From: Streptomyces xantholiticus
Lineage (GTDB): Bacteria; Actinomycetota; Actinomycetes; Streptomycetales; Streptomycetaceae
Length of the DNA: 35,037 nucleotides
Assembly: GCF_014651015.1 (NCBI RefSeq)
Contig: NZ_BMWB01000037.1
Coordinates: 18,484 to 53,520 of the forward strand
Reading direction: 5' to 3'
The stretch's first letter is position 1, and each line of letters starts with the position of its first letter. Below are positions 7,546-15,742 of this stretch, one piece after another. The notes beneath the pieces are model-generated. The model ran no database searches. It was not told the origin of the DNA and saw only the letters and a list, made by a program, of their open reading frames with translations. The position numbers were made by a program, and so were the translations under genes.

Positions 7546-8712
7546 ATGGGAAACATCCTTGCCGACATCGATAGGGCCCAGGCGCGCCATCAGCCCGAAT
7601 GGGACAATCCCTCACAGGTCGAGCTCGTACGAGCGATGCTGTCATCCGTCACACCGCTGGTGACCGCGGCGCAGGTAGAGAACCTCCGCTCCCACCTGGC
7701 CCGCGTCGCCACCGGCGAGATGCAGGTGCTACAGGCCGGGGATTGTGCGGAAGACCCAGCCGAGTGCACCGCTGGGCACATTCAAGGCAAGACCGGGCTC
7801 ATCGATCTGCTCGCCCAGAACCTGGAGAGCGCCACCGGCAAGCAGACGCTGCGGGTCGGGCGGATCGCAGGGCAGTTCTCCAAGCCCCGCTCCAGCCAGG
7901 TCGAAAATCTCGGCGATGACGAACTGCCGTCCTTCTTCGGGCACATGATCAACGGGCCGGCGCCCACCCACGAGAGCAGGCGTCCCGATCCACTGCGCAT
8001 GCTCACGGCCTACATGGCGGCGCGGGAGATCACGACGCAGCTCGGGTGGGTCGGGTCAGCACCTCGGCTTGACGGGCCTGTTGTCTGGACCAGCCATGAA
8101 GCGCTGCTTCTGGACTATGAGATATCGATGCTCCGAGAGCTCGACGTCGGTCGGCACTTGCTCGGCTCCACCCACTGGCCGTGGATCGGCGAGCGGACCC
8201 GGCAGATCGACGGCCCGCACGTCGCACTGCTCGCCCAGGTGTCCAACCCGGTCGCCTGCAAGGTCGGCCCGTCAATGACCGCCGACGAGATCGTCGAGCT
8301 GTGCGACCGGTTGGACTCGGAGCGGGAGCCGGGCCGGCTTTCACTCATCGTGCGCATGGGCGCCGACCTCGTCGCTGACAGGCTGCCCCGGCTCGTCGAG
8401 GCTGTGCAGTCGGCCGGGCACCCGGTGGTCTGGCTCAGCGACCCGATGCACGGGAACACCGATTGCGCGGCTGACGGCACCAAATACCGGCTCGTGGAAA
8501 CCGTCGCCCGCGAAGTCCGCGGCTTCCGGCGGGTCCTGGACCTGGCGGGGGTTCCGGCCGGGGGGCTTCACCTCGAGGCGACCCCCGACGACGTGACCGA
8601 GTGCGTGCTGGACACGGCCGAGCTGGGGTCGGGCCCCGTCACCAGCTTGTGTGATCCGCGACTCAACACCCCCCAGGCCATCAAGGTGGTCTCGGCGTGG
8701 TCCGAGTACTGA
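7546..8712 (+). CDS. phzC: Class II (plant-type) DAHP synthase PhzC
   Basis: This enzyme condenses phosphoenolpyruvate and erythrose-4-phosphate, the entry to the shikimate pathway. A dedicated copy in phenazine clusters raises chorismate supply. At 388 residues it matches PhzC in length and shows class II motifs: LQAGDCAEDPAEC, RVGRIAGQFSKPRSS, WTSHEALLLDYE, STHWPWIGERTRQ, NPVACKVGPSM, WLSDPMHGNT and GGLHLEATPDDVTEC, which hold the metal and substrate ligands. I chose ATG 7546 because GGAGAAGG lies 5 nt before it; the ATG at 7531 would place that site inside the gene. Confidence 0.96.
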   Translation: MGNILADIDRAQARHQPEWDNPSQVELVRAMLSSVTPLVTAAQVENLRSHLARVATGEMQVLQAGDCAEDPAECTAGHIQGKTGLIDLLAQNLESATGKQTLRVGRIAGQFSKPRSSQVENLGDDELPSFFGHMINGPAPTHESRRPDPLRMLTAYMAAREITTQLGWVGSAPRLDGPVVWTSHEALLLDYEISMLRELDVGRHLLGSTHWPWIGERTRQIDGPHVALLAQVSNPVACKVGPSMTADEIVELCDRLDSEREPGRLSLIVRMGADLVADRLPRLVEAVQSAGHPVVWLSDPMHGNTDCAADGTKYRLVETVAREVRGFRRVLDLAGVPAGGLHLEATPDDVTECVLDTAELGSGPVTSLCDPRLNTPQAIKVVSAWSEY

Positions 8713-8733
8713 GATTCCTAGAGAGGGAGCCTT

Positions 8734-9360
8734 GTGATGACGGGAATACCGCCGATCGCGCCTTACAGACTGCCGCCGAGGCATGCGCTGCCGGAAAACA
8801 CCGTGCGCTGGACCGTCGACCCGGATCGGGCGGTGCTCCTCATCCACGACATGCAGAGCTATTTCCTCAAGCCCTTTGAGGACGGCATGCGCAGCGAATT
8901 GGTGAGTAACATCGCCGACCTCAAGAAGCGCTGCGGAGCGCTGGGGGTGCCGGTGGCCTACACCGCCCAGCCCGGCGGGATGACGGACCGGCAGCGTGGG
9001 CTCCTGAAGGACTTCTGGGGCCCCGGCATGCGCACTGACGAGACCGAACGCGCGGTCGTTCCCGAAATCGAACCCGACGCGGACGACTGGGTGAGCACGA
9101 AATGGCGCTACAGTGCGTTCTTCGGGTCGGAGCTGCTGCAGCGCATGCGCGCGCTACAGCGTGACCAGTTGATCATTTGCGGCGTCTACGCGCACATCGG
9201 TGTGCTGTCGACCGCTTTGGAGGCGTTCTCCAACGACATCCAGCCCTTCCTGGTCGCCGACGCGCTCGGCGACTTCTCCGAAGACCGCCACAAGATGACC
9301 CTCGAATACGCGGCACGGTGCTGCGCCATGGTGGTCCGAACCGAGGACGTGCTCGCATGA
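8734..9360 (+). CDS. phzD: Isochorismatase PhzD
   Basis: Hydrolyses 2-amino-2-deoxyisochorismate (the PhzE product) to trans-2,3-dihydro-3-hydroxyanthranilate. The isochorismatase fold is clear: VLLIHDMQSYFL holds the catalytic Asp (residue 39, or 38 from the second Met), STKWRYSAF the catalytic Lys region, and IICGVYAHIGVLSTALEA the usual cysteine position region. Length of 208 residues equals that of known PhzD. The gene starts GTG-ATG (8734 or 8737) after a GAGGGAG site, 21 bp behind phzC. Its stop overlaps the phzE start in an ATGA, so the two are translationally coupled. Confidence 0.96.
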   Translation: MMTGIPPIAPYRLPPRHALPENTVRWTVDPDRAVLLIHDMQSYFLKPFEDGMRSELVSNIADLKKRCGALGVPVAYTAQPGGMTDRQRGLLKDFWGPGMRTDETERAVVPEIEPDADDWVSTKWRYSAFFGSELLQRMRALQRDQLIICGVYAHIGVLSTALEAFSNDIQPFLVADALGDFSEDRHKMTLEYAARCCAMVVRTEDVLA

Positions 9361-11222
9361 GCGTCTTGCTTGAGCAAGTTCTCGCGCTGGAACTACCCGC
9401 CTTCGCGATCATCCACCGTCCCGAAAGCGGCTCCCTGGGCACGCTGGACATCCTGACCGGCCAGGTGACCGAGTACAAGTCGCTGGACGACATCCCGTTG
9501 GCCGACGACTCCGGGCCGGGTCCCGCGCTCGACACGCTGGTGCTGGTCCCCTACCGGCAACTGGCCGATCGCGGCTTCGCCGCGCGGGACGACGCCACGC
9601 CCCTGCTCGCGATGAGCCTCACCGCTCGCGACACGGTGCCGGTCGCCGAAGCGCTCGCCGGCTTCCCGCAGGTCCCGACGGAATTGGCCGACGGACACTT
9701 CGACGTGGACGACGACGCCTATGCGCAGATGGTGCGCCAGATCGTCACCGAGGAGATCGGCACCGGCCAGGGCGCCAACTTCGTGATGAAGCGCTCGTTC
9801 GTCGCCGACATCGGCGACTACTCGCTGACCAGCGCCCTGTCGTTCTTCCGGCGGCTGTTGGAGCGCGAGGAGAAGGCCTACTGGACCTTCATCATCCACA
9901 CCGGCCGCAACACTCTCGTCGGTGCGACACCGGAGCGCCACGTCTCGCTCGCCGGCGGCACGGCCGTCATGAACCCGATCAGCGGCACGTACCGGTATCC
10001 GTCCGGCGGCCCAACCTTGCAGGGTGTCATGGAGTTCCTCGCCGACACCAAGGAGACGGACGAGCTCTACATGGTCCTCGACGAGGAACTGAAGATGATG
10101 GCCCGGCTGTGCGATGACGGCGGGCGCGTCCACGGGCCGTACCTGAAGGAAATGGCGCGGCTGGCGCACACCGAATACCTGATCGAGGGCAGGACCAACC
10201 GCGATGTGCGCGAGGTCCTGCACGAGACGATGTTCGCCCCGACCGTCACCGGGAGCCCGCTGGAGAGCGCCGCCAAGGTCATCTCGCGCTACGAACCGAA
10301 AGGACGCGGCTACTACAGCGGGGTCGCCGCGCTGATCGGACGGGACGCGGCCGGAAAGCAGACACTTGACTCGGCGATCTTGATCCGGACGGCCGACATC
10401 GATCCCGGCGGCCGGATGAACATTTCCGTGGGGGCCACACTGGTGCGCCACTCCGACCCGATGGCTGAGGCCGCCGAGACCCACATCAAGCAGGCGACCC
10501 TGCTCAACGCGCTCAAGTCCGACCGCTCATCCGGCTACGCGGCCAACCCGGAGGTCCGCGCCGCCCTGGAGCGCCGCAACGAGGGGATCGCGGACTTCTG
10601 GCTCCGGGACAAGGATGACCGCCCGTCGGCCGGGGCCTCGCTGGACGGCATGACGGCACTGGTCGTGGACGCGGAGGACACCTTCACCGCGATGCTCGAC
10701 CAGCAGTTGCGGTCACTGGGGTTGTCCGTGGAGGTCCGCCGCTTCGACGAGCCGTACGACGTGGCGGCCTACGACCTGACGGTCTTCGGTCCCGGTCCGG
10801 GAGATCCGCGGATGACCTCCCACCCCAAGATCGCCAAGCTGCGGCAGTCGATCGACACCGCGCTGGCCAGTCGCCGGCCGATGCTGGCCGTGTGCCTGAG
10901 CCATCAGGTGCTCAGCACGAAGCTCGGCTTCGAGCTGCACCGCCGCGAGGTACCCAACCAGGGCGTACAGCGTGAGATCGAACTGTTCGGCGTGCCCGAA
11001 CGAGTGGGCTTCTACAACACGTTCGCCGCGCACAGCGCGGTGAGCGAGCGAACCGTCGAAGGGATCGGCGTGGTCGAGGTGAGCCGAGACCAGGAGACCG
11101 GCGAGGTGAACGCGCTACGCGGGCCGGGCTTCGCCTCGATGCAGTTCCACGCCGAGTCGGTGCTCACCGTCGACGGCCCGCGCATCATCAGAGAGGCGAT
11201 ACAGGGGGTGCTCGGCCGATGA
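9357..11222 (+). CDS. phzE: 2-Amino-2-deoxyisochorismate synthase PhzE
   Basis: Converts chorismate plus glutamine to 2-amino-2-deoxyisochorismate, the first committed step. At 621 residues it is a fusion of a TrpE/MenF-type chorismate-binding domain and a class I glutamine amidotransferase domain. The synthase part (about 1-430) has MNPISGTYRYP, DEELKMMARLCDDGG, HTEYLIEGRTNRDVREVL and GRGYYSGVAALIGRD. The amidotransferase part (about 435-621) has VFGPGPGDPRM, MLAVCLSHQV with the nucleophilic Cys, and MQFHAESVLT with the catalytic His. The start at 9357 overlaps the phzD stop; the end overlaps the next gene by 4 bp. Confidence 0.96.
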   Translation: MSVLLEQVLALELPAFAIIHRPESGSLGTLDILTGQVTEYKSLDDIPLADDSGPGPALDTLVLVPYRQLADRGFAARDDATPLLAMSLTARDTVPVAEALAGFPQVPTELADGHFDVDDDAYAQMVRQIVTEEIGTGQGANFVMKRSFVADIGDYSLTSALSFFRRLLEREEKAYWTFIIHTGRNTLVGATPERHVSLAGGTAVMNPISGTYRYPSGGPTLQGVMEFLADTKETDELYMVLDEELKMMARLCDDGGRVHGPYLKEMARLAHTEYLIEGRTNRDVREVLHETMFAPTVTGSPLESAAKVISRYEPKGRGYYSGVAALIGRDAAGKQTLDSAILIRTADIDPGGRMNISVGATLVRHSDPMAEAAETHIKQATLLNALKSDRSSGYAANPEVRAALERRNEGIADFWLRDKDDRPSAGASLDGMTALVVDAEDTFTAMLDQQLRSLGLSVEVRRFDEPYDVAAYDLTVFGPGPGDPRMTSHPKIAKLRQSIDTALASRRPMLAVCLSHQVLSTKLGFELHRREVPNQGVQREIELFGVPERVGFYNTFAAHSAVSERTVEGIGVVEVSRDQETGEVNALRGPGFASMQFHAESVLTVDGPRIIREAIQGVLGR

Positions 11223-11572
11223 GAGTGGATGTCGTCTGGTGGGACCTGGCCAGGTCCCACCAGACCGTCGAATCCCTGGAGAAGGATCTTCGTGACGGCT
11301 CCGTCGAGCCGTGGCACGAGGTCAAGGGACTGCAGCTGAAGCTGTGGATCGCCGACCGTGAACGCGGCCGTTGGGGCGCGGTCATGTGGTGGGACTCGGA
11401 CGTTCCGGCAGATCAGCAGCTGCCCCCCAACCGGGCGGCCGAGCTGATCGGGTACGCACCCGACCACCGCGCCAGCTTCGACGTCGCAGCGGTGGCCGAG
11501 GGGATCGACTCGCGCGGCCTCGCCTTCTCCGCCGGGCCCTCGGTACCGGCACAAGCCCTGGAGCGCCGGTAA
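11219..11572 (+). CDS. Small protein embedded between phzE and phzF (possible YdhR-like ferredoxin-fold protein)
   Basis: A 117-residue protein that is not part of the classical phzABCDEFG set. It overlaps phzE by 4 bp (ATGA) and phzF by 1 bp, so it is translated as part of the core operon. Its pattern recalls small dimeric alpha-beta-barrel proteins such as YdhR: a beta strand VDVVWWDL, a helix with ESLEKDL, then HEVKGLQLKLWIAD and RGRWGAVMWWDSD, then a helix PNRAAELIGY. This fold call is tentative. It could be a chaperone-like or monooxygenase-like factor acting on an unstable phenazine intermediate; that is inference from position. Confidence 0.85.
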   Translation: MRVDVVWWDLARSHQTVESLEKDLRDGSVEPWHEVKGLQLKLWIADRERGRWGAVMWWDSDVPADQQLPPNRAAELIGYAPDHRASFDVAAVAEGIDSRGLAFSAGPSVPAQALERR

Positions 11573-12405
11573 TGCACCGATACATGGTCGTAGACGCTTT
11601 TGCCAGCGAGCCCCTGCTGGGCAACCCCGTCGCCGTCTTCTTCGACAGCGAGGATCTGACCGGTGAGACGATGCAACGCATCGCGAAGGAGATGAACCTC
11701 TCCGAGGTCACCTTCGTGCTGCCGGCCGAGCAGGACGGCGACGCGCGGATCAGGATCTTCACCCCTGTGAACGAACTGCCGTTCGCCGGGCACCCGATGC
11801 TCGGTACAGCCTTCGCGCTCGGTCGGACCTGGGGACGCGACAGGCTGCTGCTGGAGACCGCGATGGGTGCCATCCCGTTCGAGCTGGGCACCCGCGACGG
11901 CGCCGCGTGGGTCCAGATGGAGCAGCCGGTTCCCAGTTCGAAGCCCTACGCTCTCGCCACGGAGCTCCTGGCCGCACTCGGGGTCGGGTCATCGACGGCC
12001 CCGGTCGAGATCTACCACAACGGGCCGCGTCACGTTTTCGTGGGGTTGAGCGACGTCGAGGCGCTTTCCGCTCTCCACCCGGATCACCGCGCCCTCTCGC
12101 GCTTCCCCGACATGGCCGCCAACTGCTTCGCCAAGGCGGACGGGGGTTGGCGGACGCGGATGTTCTCCCCCGCCTACGGCGTGGTCGAGGACGCGGCGAC
12201 CGGTTCCGCTGCCGGGCCTCTCGCGATTCACCTGGCCAGACACGGGTTCGCCGAGTACGGGCAGGAGATCAAAATTACCCAGGGCGTGGAAATGGGACGC
12301 CCGTCGGTCATGAGGGCGACCGCCGAGGGGGTCGGCGAGTCAGTCAGCTCGGTCCACGTCGGCGGGCACGCGGTCATGGTTGCCGAGGGAACAATCAATG
12401 TCTAG
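11572..12405 (+). CDS. phzF: trans-2,3-Dihydro-3-hydroxyanthranilate isomerase PhzF
   Basis: Isomerises the PhzD product to the reactive aminoketone that dimerises to the phenazine skeleton. At 277 residues it has the length of known PhzF, and the catalytic positions are conserved: Glu45 in NLSEVTFV, His74 in PFAGHP, and Asp207 in VVEDAATGSAAG, matching E45/H74/D208 of the Pseudomonas enzyme. The ATG at 11572 overlaps the stop of the preceding small gene. The stop codon overlaps the probable phzG start region. Confidence 0.97.
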   Translation: MHRYMVVDAFASEPLLGNPVAVFFDSEDLTGETMQRIAKEMNLSEVTFVLPAEQDGDARIRIFTPVNELPFAGHPMLGTAFALGRTWGRDRLLLETAMGAIPFELGTRDGAAWVQMEQPVPSSKPYALATELLAALGVGSSTAPVEIYHNGPRHVFVGLSDVEALSALHPDHRALSRFPDMAANCFAKADGGWRTRMFSPAYGVVEDAATGSAAGPLAIHLARHGFAEYGQEIKITQGVEMGRPSVMRATAEGVGESVSSVHVGGHAVMVAEGTINV

Positions 12406-13057
12406 TGGGGGGCCTTTCATGGACGCAAGTGGATACGAGTCCCTCAGCGGGAAGGTCGACCTCCCCTTCCCCGAGTACGACAAGCCGCCGGCGGAGCCTC
12501 TCCAGCTGGTGCGCAGCTGGCTTTCCCAGGCACGGGAAATCGGAGTCCGCGAGCCCACTGCGCTGGCGCTGGCCACTGCGGACTCCCGCGGCCGCGCCTC
12601 CAACCGGGTGGTCGCCATCATCGATGTCACTGACCTCGGTCTGGTGTTCAGCAGCCACAGCTGCAGCCAGAAAGGACGTGAAATCGCTGCTACGGAGTGG
12701 GCGTCGGGATTGCTGTACTGGAGAGAGACCGGTCAGCAGATCATCGTCTCCGGTCCGGTCGAGCTGCTGCCCGACGCCGAGTCGGACGCCCTGTGGTCCG
12801 CCCGGCCGATTCCTTTGCACGCCATGTCGACGGTCACCGAGCAGAGCGAGCCGCTGGAGGACGTCGAGGCTCTGCGCGCCAGGGCACGCAGCCTGGAACT
12901 GACCGGGGAGCCCCAGCCACGGCCGGAGTTCTTCGTCGGCTACCGGCTGCAGCCCGACGTCGTCGAATTCTGGTCCGCGAGCTCGGACCGGCTGCACCGC
13001 AGGCTGCGCTATGACCGCGACTCGCTCGAGTGGCGTACGAGCCGGCTGCAACCGTAG
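12398..13057 (+). CDS. phzG: FMN-dependent oxidase PhzG
   Basis: A pyridoxamine-phosphate-oxidase-fold flavoenzyme that aromatises hexahydro/tetrahydrophenazine carboxylates, helping to set the ratio of mono- to dicarboxylic acid. Its 219 residues align throughout with Pseudomonas PhzG: REPTALALATADSRGRASN, GLVFSSHSCSQKGRE, WASGLLYWRETGQQIIVSG, and the C-terminus HRRLRYDRDS...SRLQP. ATG 12398, inside the phzF end, has GAGGGA 8 nt upstream and is my choice; ATG 12419 is the alternative. It is the last of the ring-forming genes; a 106-bp gap follows. Confidence 0.95.
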   Translation: MSSGGPFMDASGYESLSGKVDLPFPEYDKPPAEPLQLVRSWLSQAREIGVREPTALALATADSRGRASNRVVAIIDVTDLGLVFSSHSCSQKGREIAATEWASGLLYWRETGQQIIVSGPVELLPDAESDALWSARPIPLHAMSTVTEQSEPLEDVEALRARARSLELTGEPQPRPEFFVGYRLQPDVVEFWSASSDRLHRRLRYDRDSLEWRTSRLQP

Positions 13058-13163
13058 TTCCCGCTCCTTCGACAAACCCTCCTGGCGCTCACCGCCTTTC
13101 ACGGCTTCGGCGGCATCGTCGTCGTGCCCGGACACACCCGCCCCTTTCCATGAGGAAGAGACA

Positions 13164-14264
13164 ATGCCGCTTACCGCAGACCAGATCCTGGATCTTCCGT
13201 TCGACGTCCAGCCCGATCCGGACGAGTTCATCCGCGCCGCCATGGAGTGGCACTTCAATCCCGAGACCGGCTGCAAGTTCTGGCTGGACCGAGCCGCTAC
13301 TCTCGGCTTCGATCCGCGAGCCGATGTCAAGACGCACGAGGACCTCCGGCTCTTCCCGAACGTGGCCGCGGAGCTTCGTGACGTCCGTGGCGAGGACCTG
13401 ATTCCCAGGGGATACGGAAATCAGCCCGACGTGGTCGGGTTCTTCGAAAGCGGCGGCACCACCGGCGCTCCGAAGCGGGTCGTTCTGATGCGGGACTGGC
13501 TTGACCGCATGGTGAGCTGGAGCAACGCGAACCTGGACCGCCACGGTGTGCCGCGCGCAGAGAACTGGCTGGGAGTCATCCCGACCGGGCCGCACGTCGT
13601 GGGCACCCTGTTCCGGCATCACGCCGTGACGCACGGCCGCCACGGCTTCACGATCGACCTCGATCCGCGCTGGGTGAAGCGGCTCGTCGCCGACGGTCAG
13701 TTCGGGCAGGTCGACGCCTACGCCCAGCACCTCATCGACCAGGCCGCCGACGTCCTGCGGACGCAGGACATCGGCCTGCTCACCATCACACCCCCGCTGC
13801 TGGAACGGCTGGCCAGGGACGAGAAGCTGGTCGCCCTGGTGAACGAGCGGGTGAAGTGCATCAGGTGGGGAGGCACTCAGATGGACGCCGACTCCCGGCA
13901 CCTTTTCAAGACCGAGGTGTTCCCCGAGGTCGCGCTGTGCGGCGAGTACGGAAGCACGATGATCATCGGGGTCGCGGGCGAGCGCGCCGGGATCTCCGTC
14001 GACGATCCGTGTGTCTTCGACTCGTTCTCCCCCTACGTGACCTTCACGGTCGTCGCTCCGAAGAGCCTCGAGCCGGTGTCCTACGGAGAGCGGGGCCGGG
14101 TGCTGGTCAACCACGTCAGCAAGTCCTTCCTGCTGCCCAGCAACCTGGAACGTGACGTCGCCACTCGGATTCCTCAGGTGAACGGCTTGGTCGGGGACTC
14201 GGTCGCCGACATCTCCACGGTCGCGGTCTTCGAGGACGAGGACGTCATCGAGGGGGTTTACTGA
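13164..14264 (+). CDS. ehpF: ANL-type adenylating enzyme lacking the C-terminal domain, EhpF-like
   Basis: A 366-residue relative of phenylacetate-CoA ligase and LuxE, with the adenylate-forming P-loop ESGGTTGAPKR (residues 95-105) and GEYGSTMIIG further on. It stops where the small C-terminal (thioester-forming) domain of normal acyl-CoA ligases would begin. Pantoea EhpF is a 41-kDa ANL enzyme with exactly this truncation and is proposed to adenylate phenazine-1,6-dicarboxylate for reduction by EhpG. Position directly after phzG and before a reductase supports the same role here. ATG 13164 follows GAGGAAGAG. The stop overlaps the next start by 1 bp. Confidence 0.85.
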   Translation: MPLTADQILDLPFDVQPDPDEFIRAAMEWHFNPETGCKFWLDRAATLGFDPRADVKTHEDLRLFPNVAAELRDVRGEDLIPRGYGNQPDVVGFFESGGTTGAPKRVVLMRDWLDRMVSWSNANLDRHGVPRAENWLGVIPTGPHVVGTLFRHHAVTHGRHGFTIDLDPRWVKRLVADGQFGQVDAYAQHLIDQAADVLRTQDIGLLTITPPLLERLARDEKLVALVNERVKCIRWGGTQMDADSRHLFKTEVFPEVALCGEYGSTMIIGVAGERAGISVDDPCVFDSFSPYVTFTVVAPKSLEPVSYGERGRVLVNHVSKSFLLPSNLERDVATRIPQVNGLVGDSVADISTVAVFEDEDVIEGVY

Positions 14265-15628
14265 TGATCGACCTGCCCGCGCTCGGTGCAACGGGTGCCT
14301 ACCGCTCCAGGAACATACAGACGGTCACCGATGTGGCAGGCACTGCCCTCGCGGAACTGAGCCTCGTGCCGCCGTTGTATGTCAACCGCACCATGGCGGC
14401 GCTGCGCCGGAGCAGCATCATGCCGGCCGACGAACGGGCCGACGCGATGATCCGTGCGGCCAAGCTCTTCGCGACCGCGACGATCGACGGCCTGACCGTT
14501 GAGGAGTACCAACACGCTGTCAGCAGGGTCGGTGGCGTCCCGATCTCCTCCGTCGTCACGGCGACCACGACGGTCGCCGAGCGGGTGGCGAAGGCTCATG
14601 CGAGCGTCCAGTACGCGCGCCCGCGGGGGGCGGTCGACAACTGGCGTGATCCGCTGACGCGGACCGGGCGTTCGGTGTGGACACGGCGCGGAAACGTGTT
14701 CGCCGTGCACGCCGCGGGCAACCACCCCGGCACCCACAGCATCTGGCCGGAGGCACTGGCGCTGGGCTACCGCGTCGCGGTCCGCCCGTCGAGCCGCGAT
14801 CCCTTCACCCCGCACCGGCTCGTGGCGGCACTGCGGAGCGCGGGATTCGCCGACGACCAGGTGGTGCTCCTGCCCACCGACCACGCCGGTGCCGACGCCA
14901 TCCTGCACGGCGCCGACCTGGGGATGGTGTACGGCGGCGAAGAGGTGACCCGCAAGTACTGCGAGGCCGCGACGGTGCTGCCGCAGGGGCCGGGTCGGTC
15001 GAAGATCCTCATCACGGCCGACGTGGACTGGCGCGACCACCTGGACGTGATCGTCTCCTCCGTGAGCGGCCACGGCGGGACCGGATGCGTGAACACGACA
15101 GCCATCTTCGTGGAGGGCGACCCGACTCCGCTCGCCGAGGCGGTCGCGGCGCGGTTGTCCGCCGCGACCCCCTTGCCGCCCGAGGATGACAAGGCCGTAC
15201 TCCCCGTACAGCCGGTCGCGGTCGCCAAGGCGATCGAAAGGCACCTGCTCAAGAAGGCGGCCGGCGCCCGGCTCTGGCTCGGCGGCGACGGCGTCGTGGG
15301 CGAACTCGGGGACGGAAGCGCCGCGCTGCTGCCCGCCGTCTTCCAACTCGACGATCCGGCCGCTCCGCAGGCAGGGGTGGAACTGCCGTTCCCGTGCGTG
15401 TGGTTCGCGCCGTGGACACCCGAGGCCGGCACGGAACCGCTGAAGAACACGCTCGTACTCAACGCGATGACCCACGACACCCAGCTCATCGACCGCCTGC
15501 TCGGCGAGCCGACCATCAGCAACCTGTACCTGGGAAGCCAGCACACCCACTGGATGGATCCCTCGGTACCGCACGATGGCTACCTGGCCGACTTCCTCAT
15601 GCGGAACAAGGGTGTCATCCGGAACTGA
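14264..15628 (+). CDS. ehpG: LuxC-like acyl reductase, EhpG-like
   Basis: A 454-residue protein of the LuxC/aldehyde-dehydrogenase superfamily. It has the nucleotide-binding region (VWTRRGNVFAVHAAGNHPGT, about 138-157), the substrate-loop VRPSSRDPFTPHRL and the probable catalytic Cys275 in GGTGCVNTTAIF. The family reduces activated acyl groups with NADPH to aldehydes through a cysteine thioester. Being translationally coupled to the adenylating enzyme, it most likely reduces a phenazine carboxyl-adenylate to the formyl derivative, as proposed for EhpG with EhpF. Which carboxylate is used cannot be told from sequence. Confidence 0.88.
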   Translation: MIDLPALGATGAYRSRNIQTVTDVAGTALAELSLVPPLYVNRTMAALRRSSIMPADERADAMIRAAKLFATATIDGLTVEEYQHAVSRVGGVPISSVVTATTTVAERVAKAHASVQYARPRGAVDNWRDPLTRTGRSVWTRRGNVFAVHAAGNHPGTHSIWPEALALGYRVAVRPSSRDPFTPHRLVAALRSAGFADDQVVLLPTDHAGADAILHGADLGMVYGGEEVTRKYCEAATVLPQGPGRSKILITADVDWRDHLDVIVSSVSGHGGTGCVNTTAIFVEGDPTPLAEAVAARLSAATPLPPEDDKAVLPVQPVAVAKAIERHLLKKAAGARLWLGGDGVVGELGDGSAALLPAVFQLDDPAAPQAGVELPFPCVWFAPWTPEAGTEPLKNTLVLNAMTHDTQLIDRLLGEPTISNLYLGSQHTHWMDPSVPHDGYLADFLMRNKGVIRN

Positions 15629-15643
15629 GAGTGGTTCTGGCAA

Positions 15644-15666
15644 CGCTCACGTTCGCACCGTGAGCG
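15644..15666. terminator. Hairpin between the reductase and the GMC oxidoreductase genes
   Basis: CGCTCACG and CGTGAGCG form a perfect 8-bp stem with a 7-nt loop, 16 bp after the reductase stop. It could be a terminator or an attenuator that lowers expression of the last gene; no T-run follows. Confidence 0.45.
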
Positions 15667-15742
15667 CGGTTCCGATGTCGCGCGCGGCGGCTCGCCACCG
15701 GGACGCTCCCTCCAACTCCAACGAGATCGAAAGGGTCCTACC

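Noticed and set aside
14258..15643. 461-codon minus-strand open frame
   Set aside because: It is antisense to the LuxC-like reductase and rich in R, G, V and H as expected for a shadow in GC-rich DNA.
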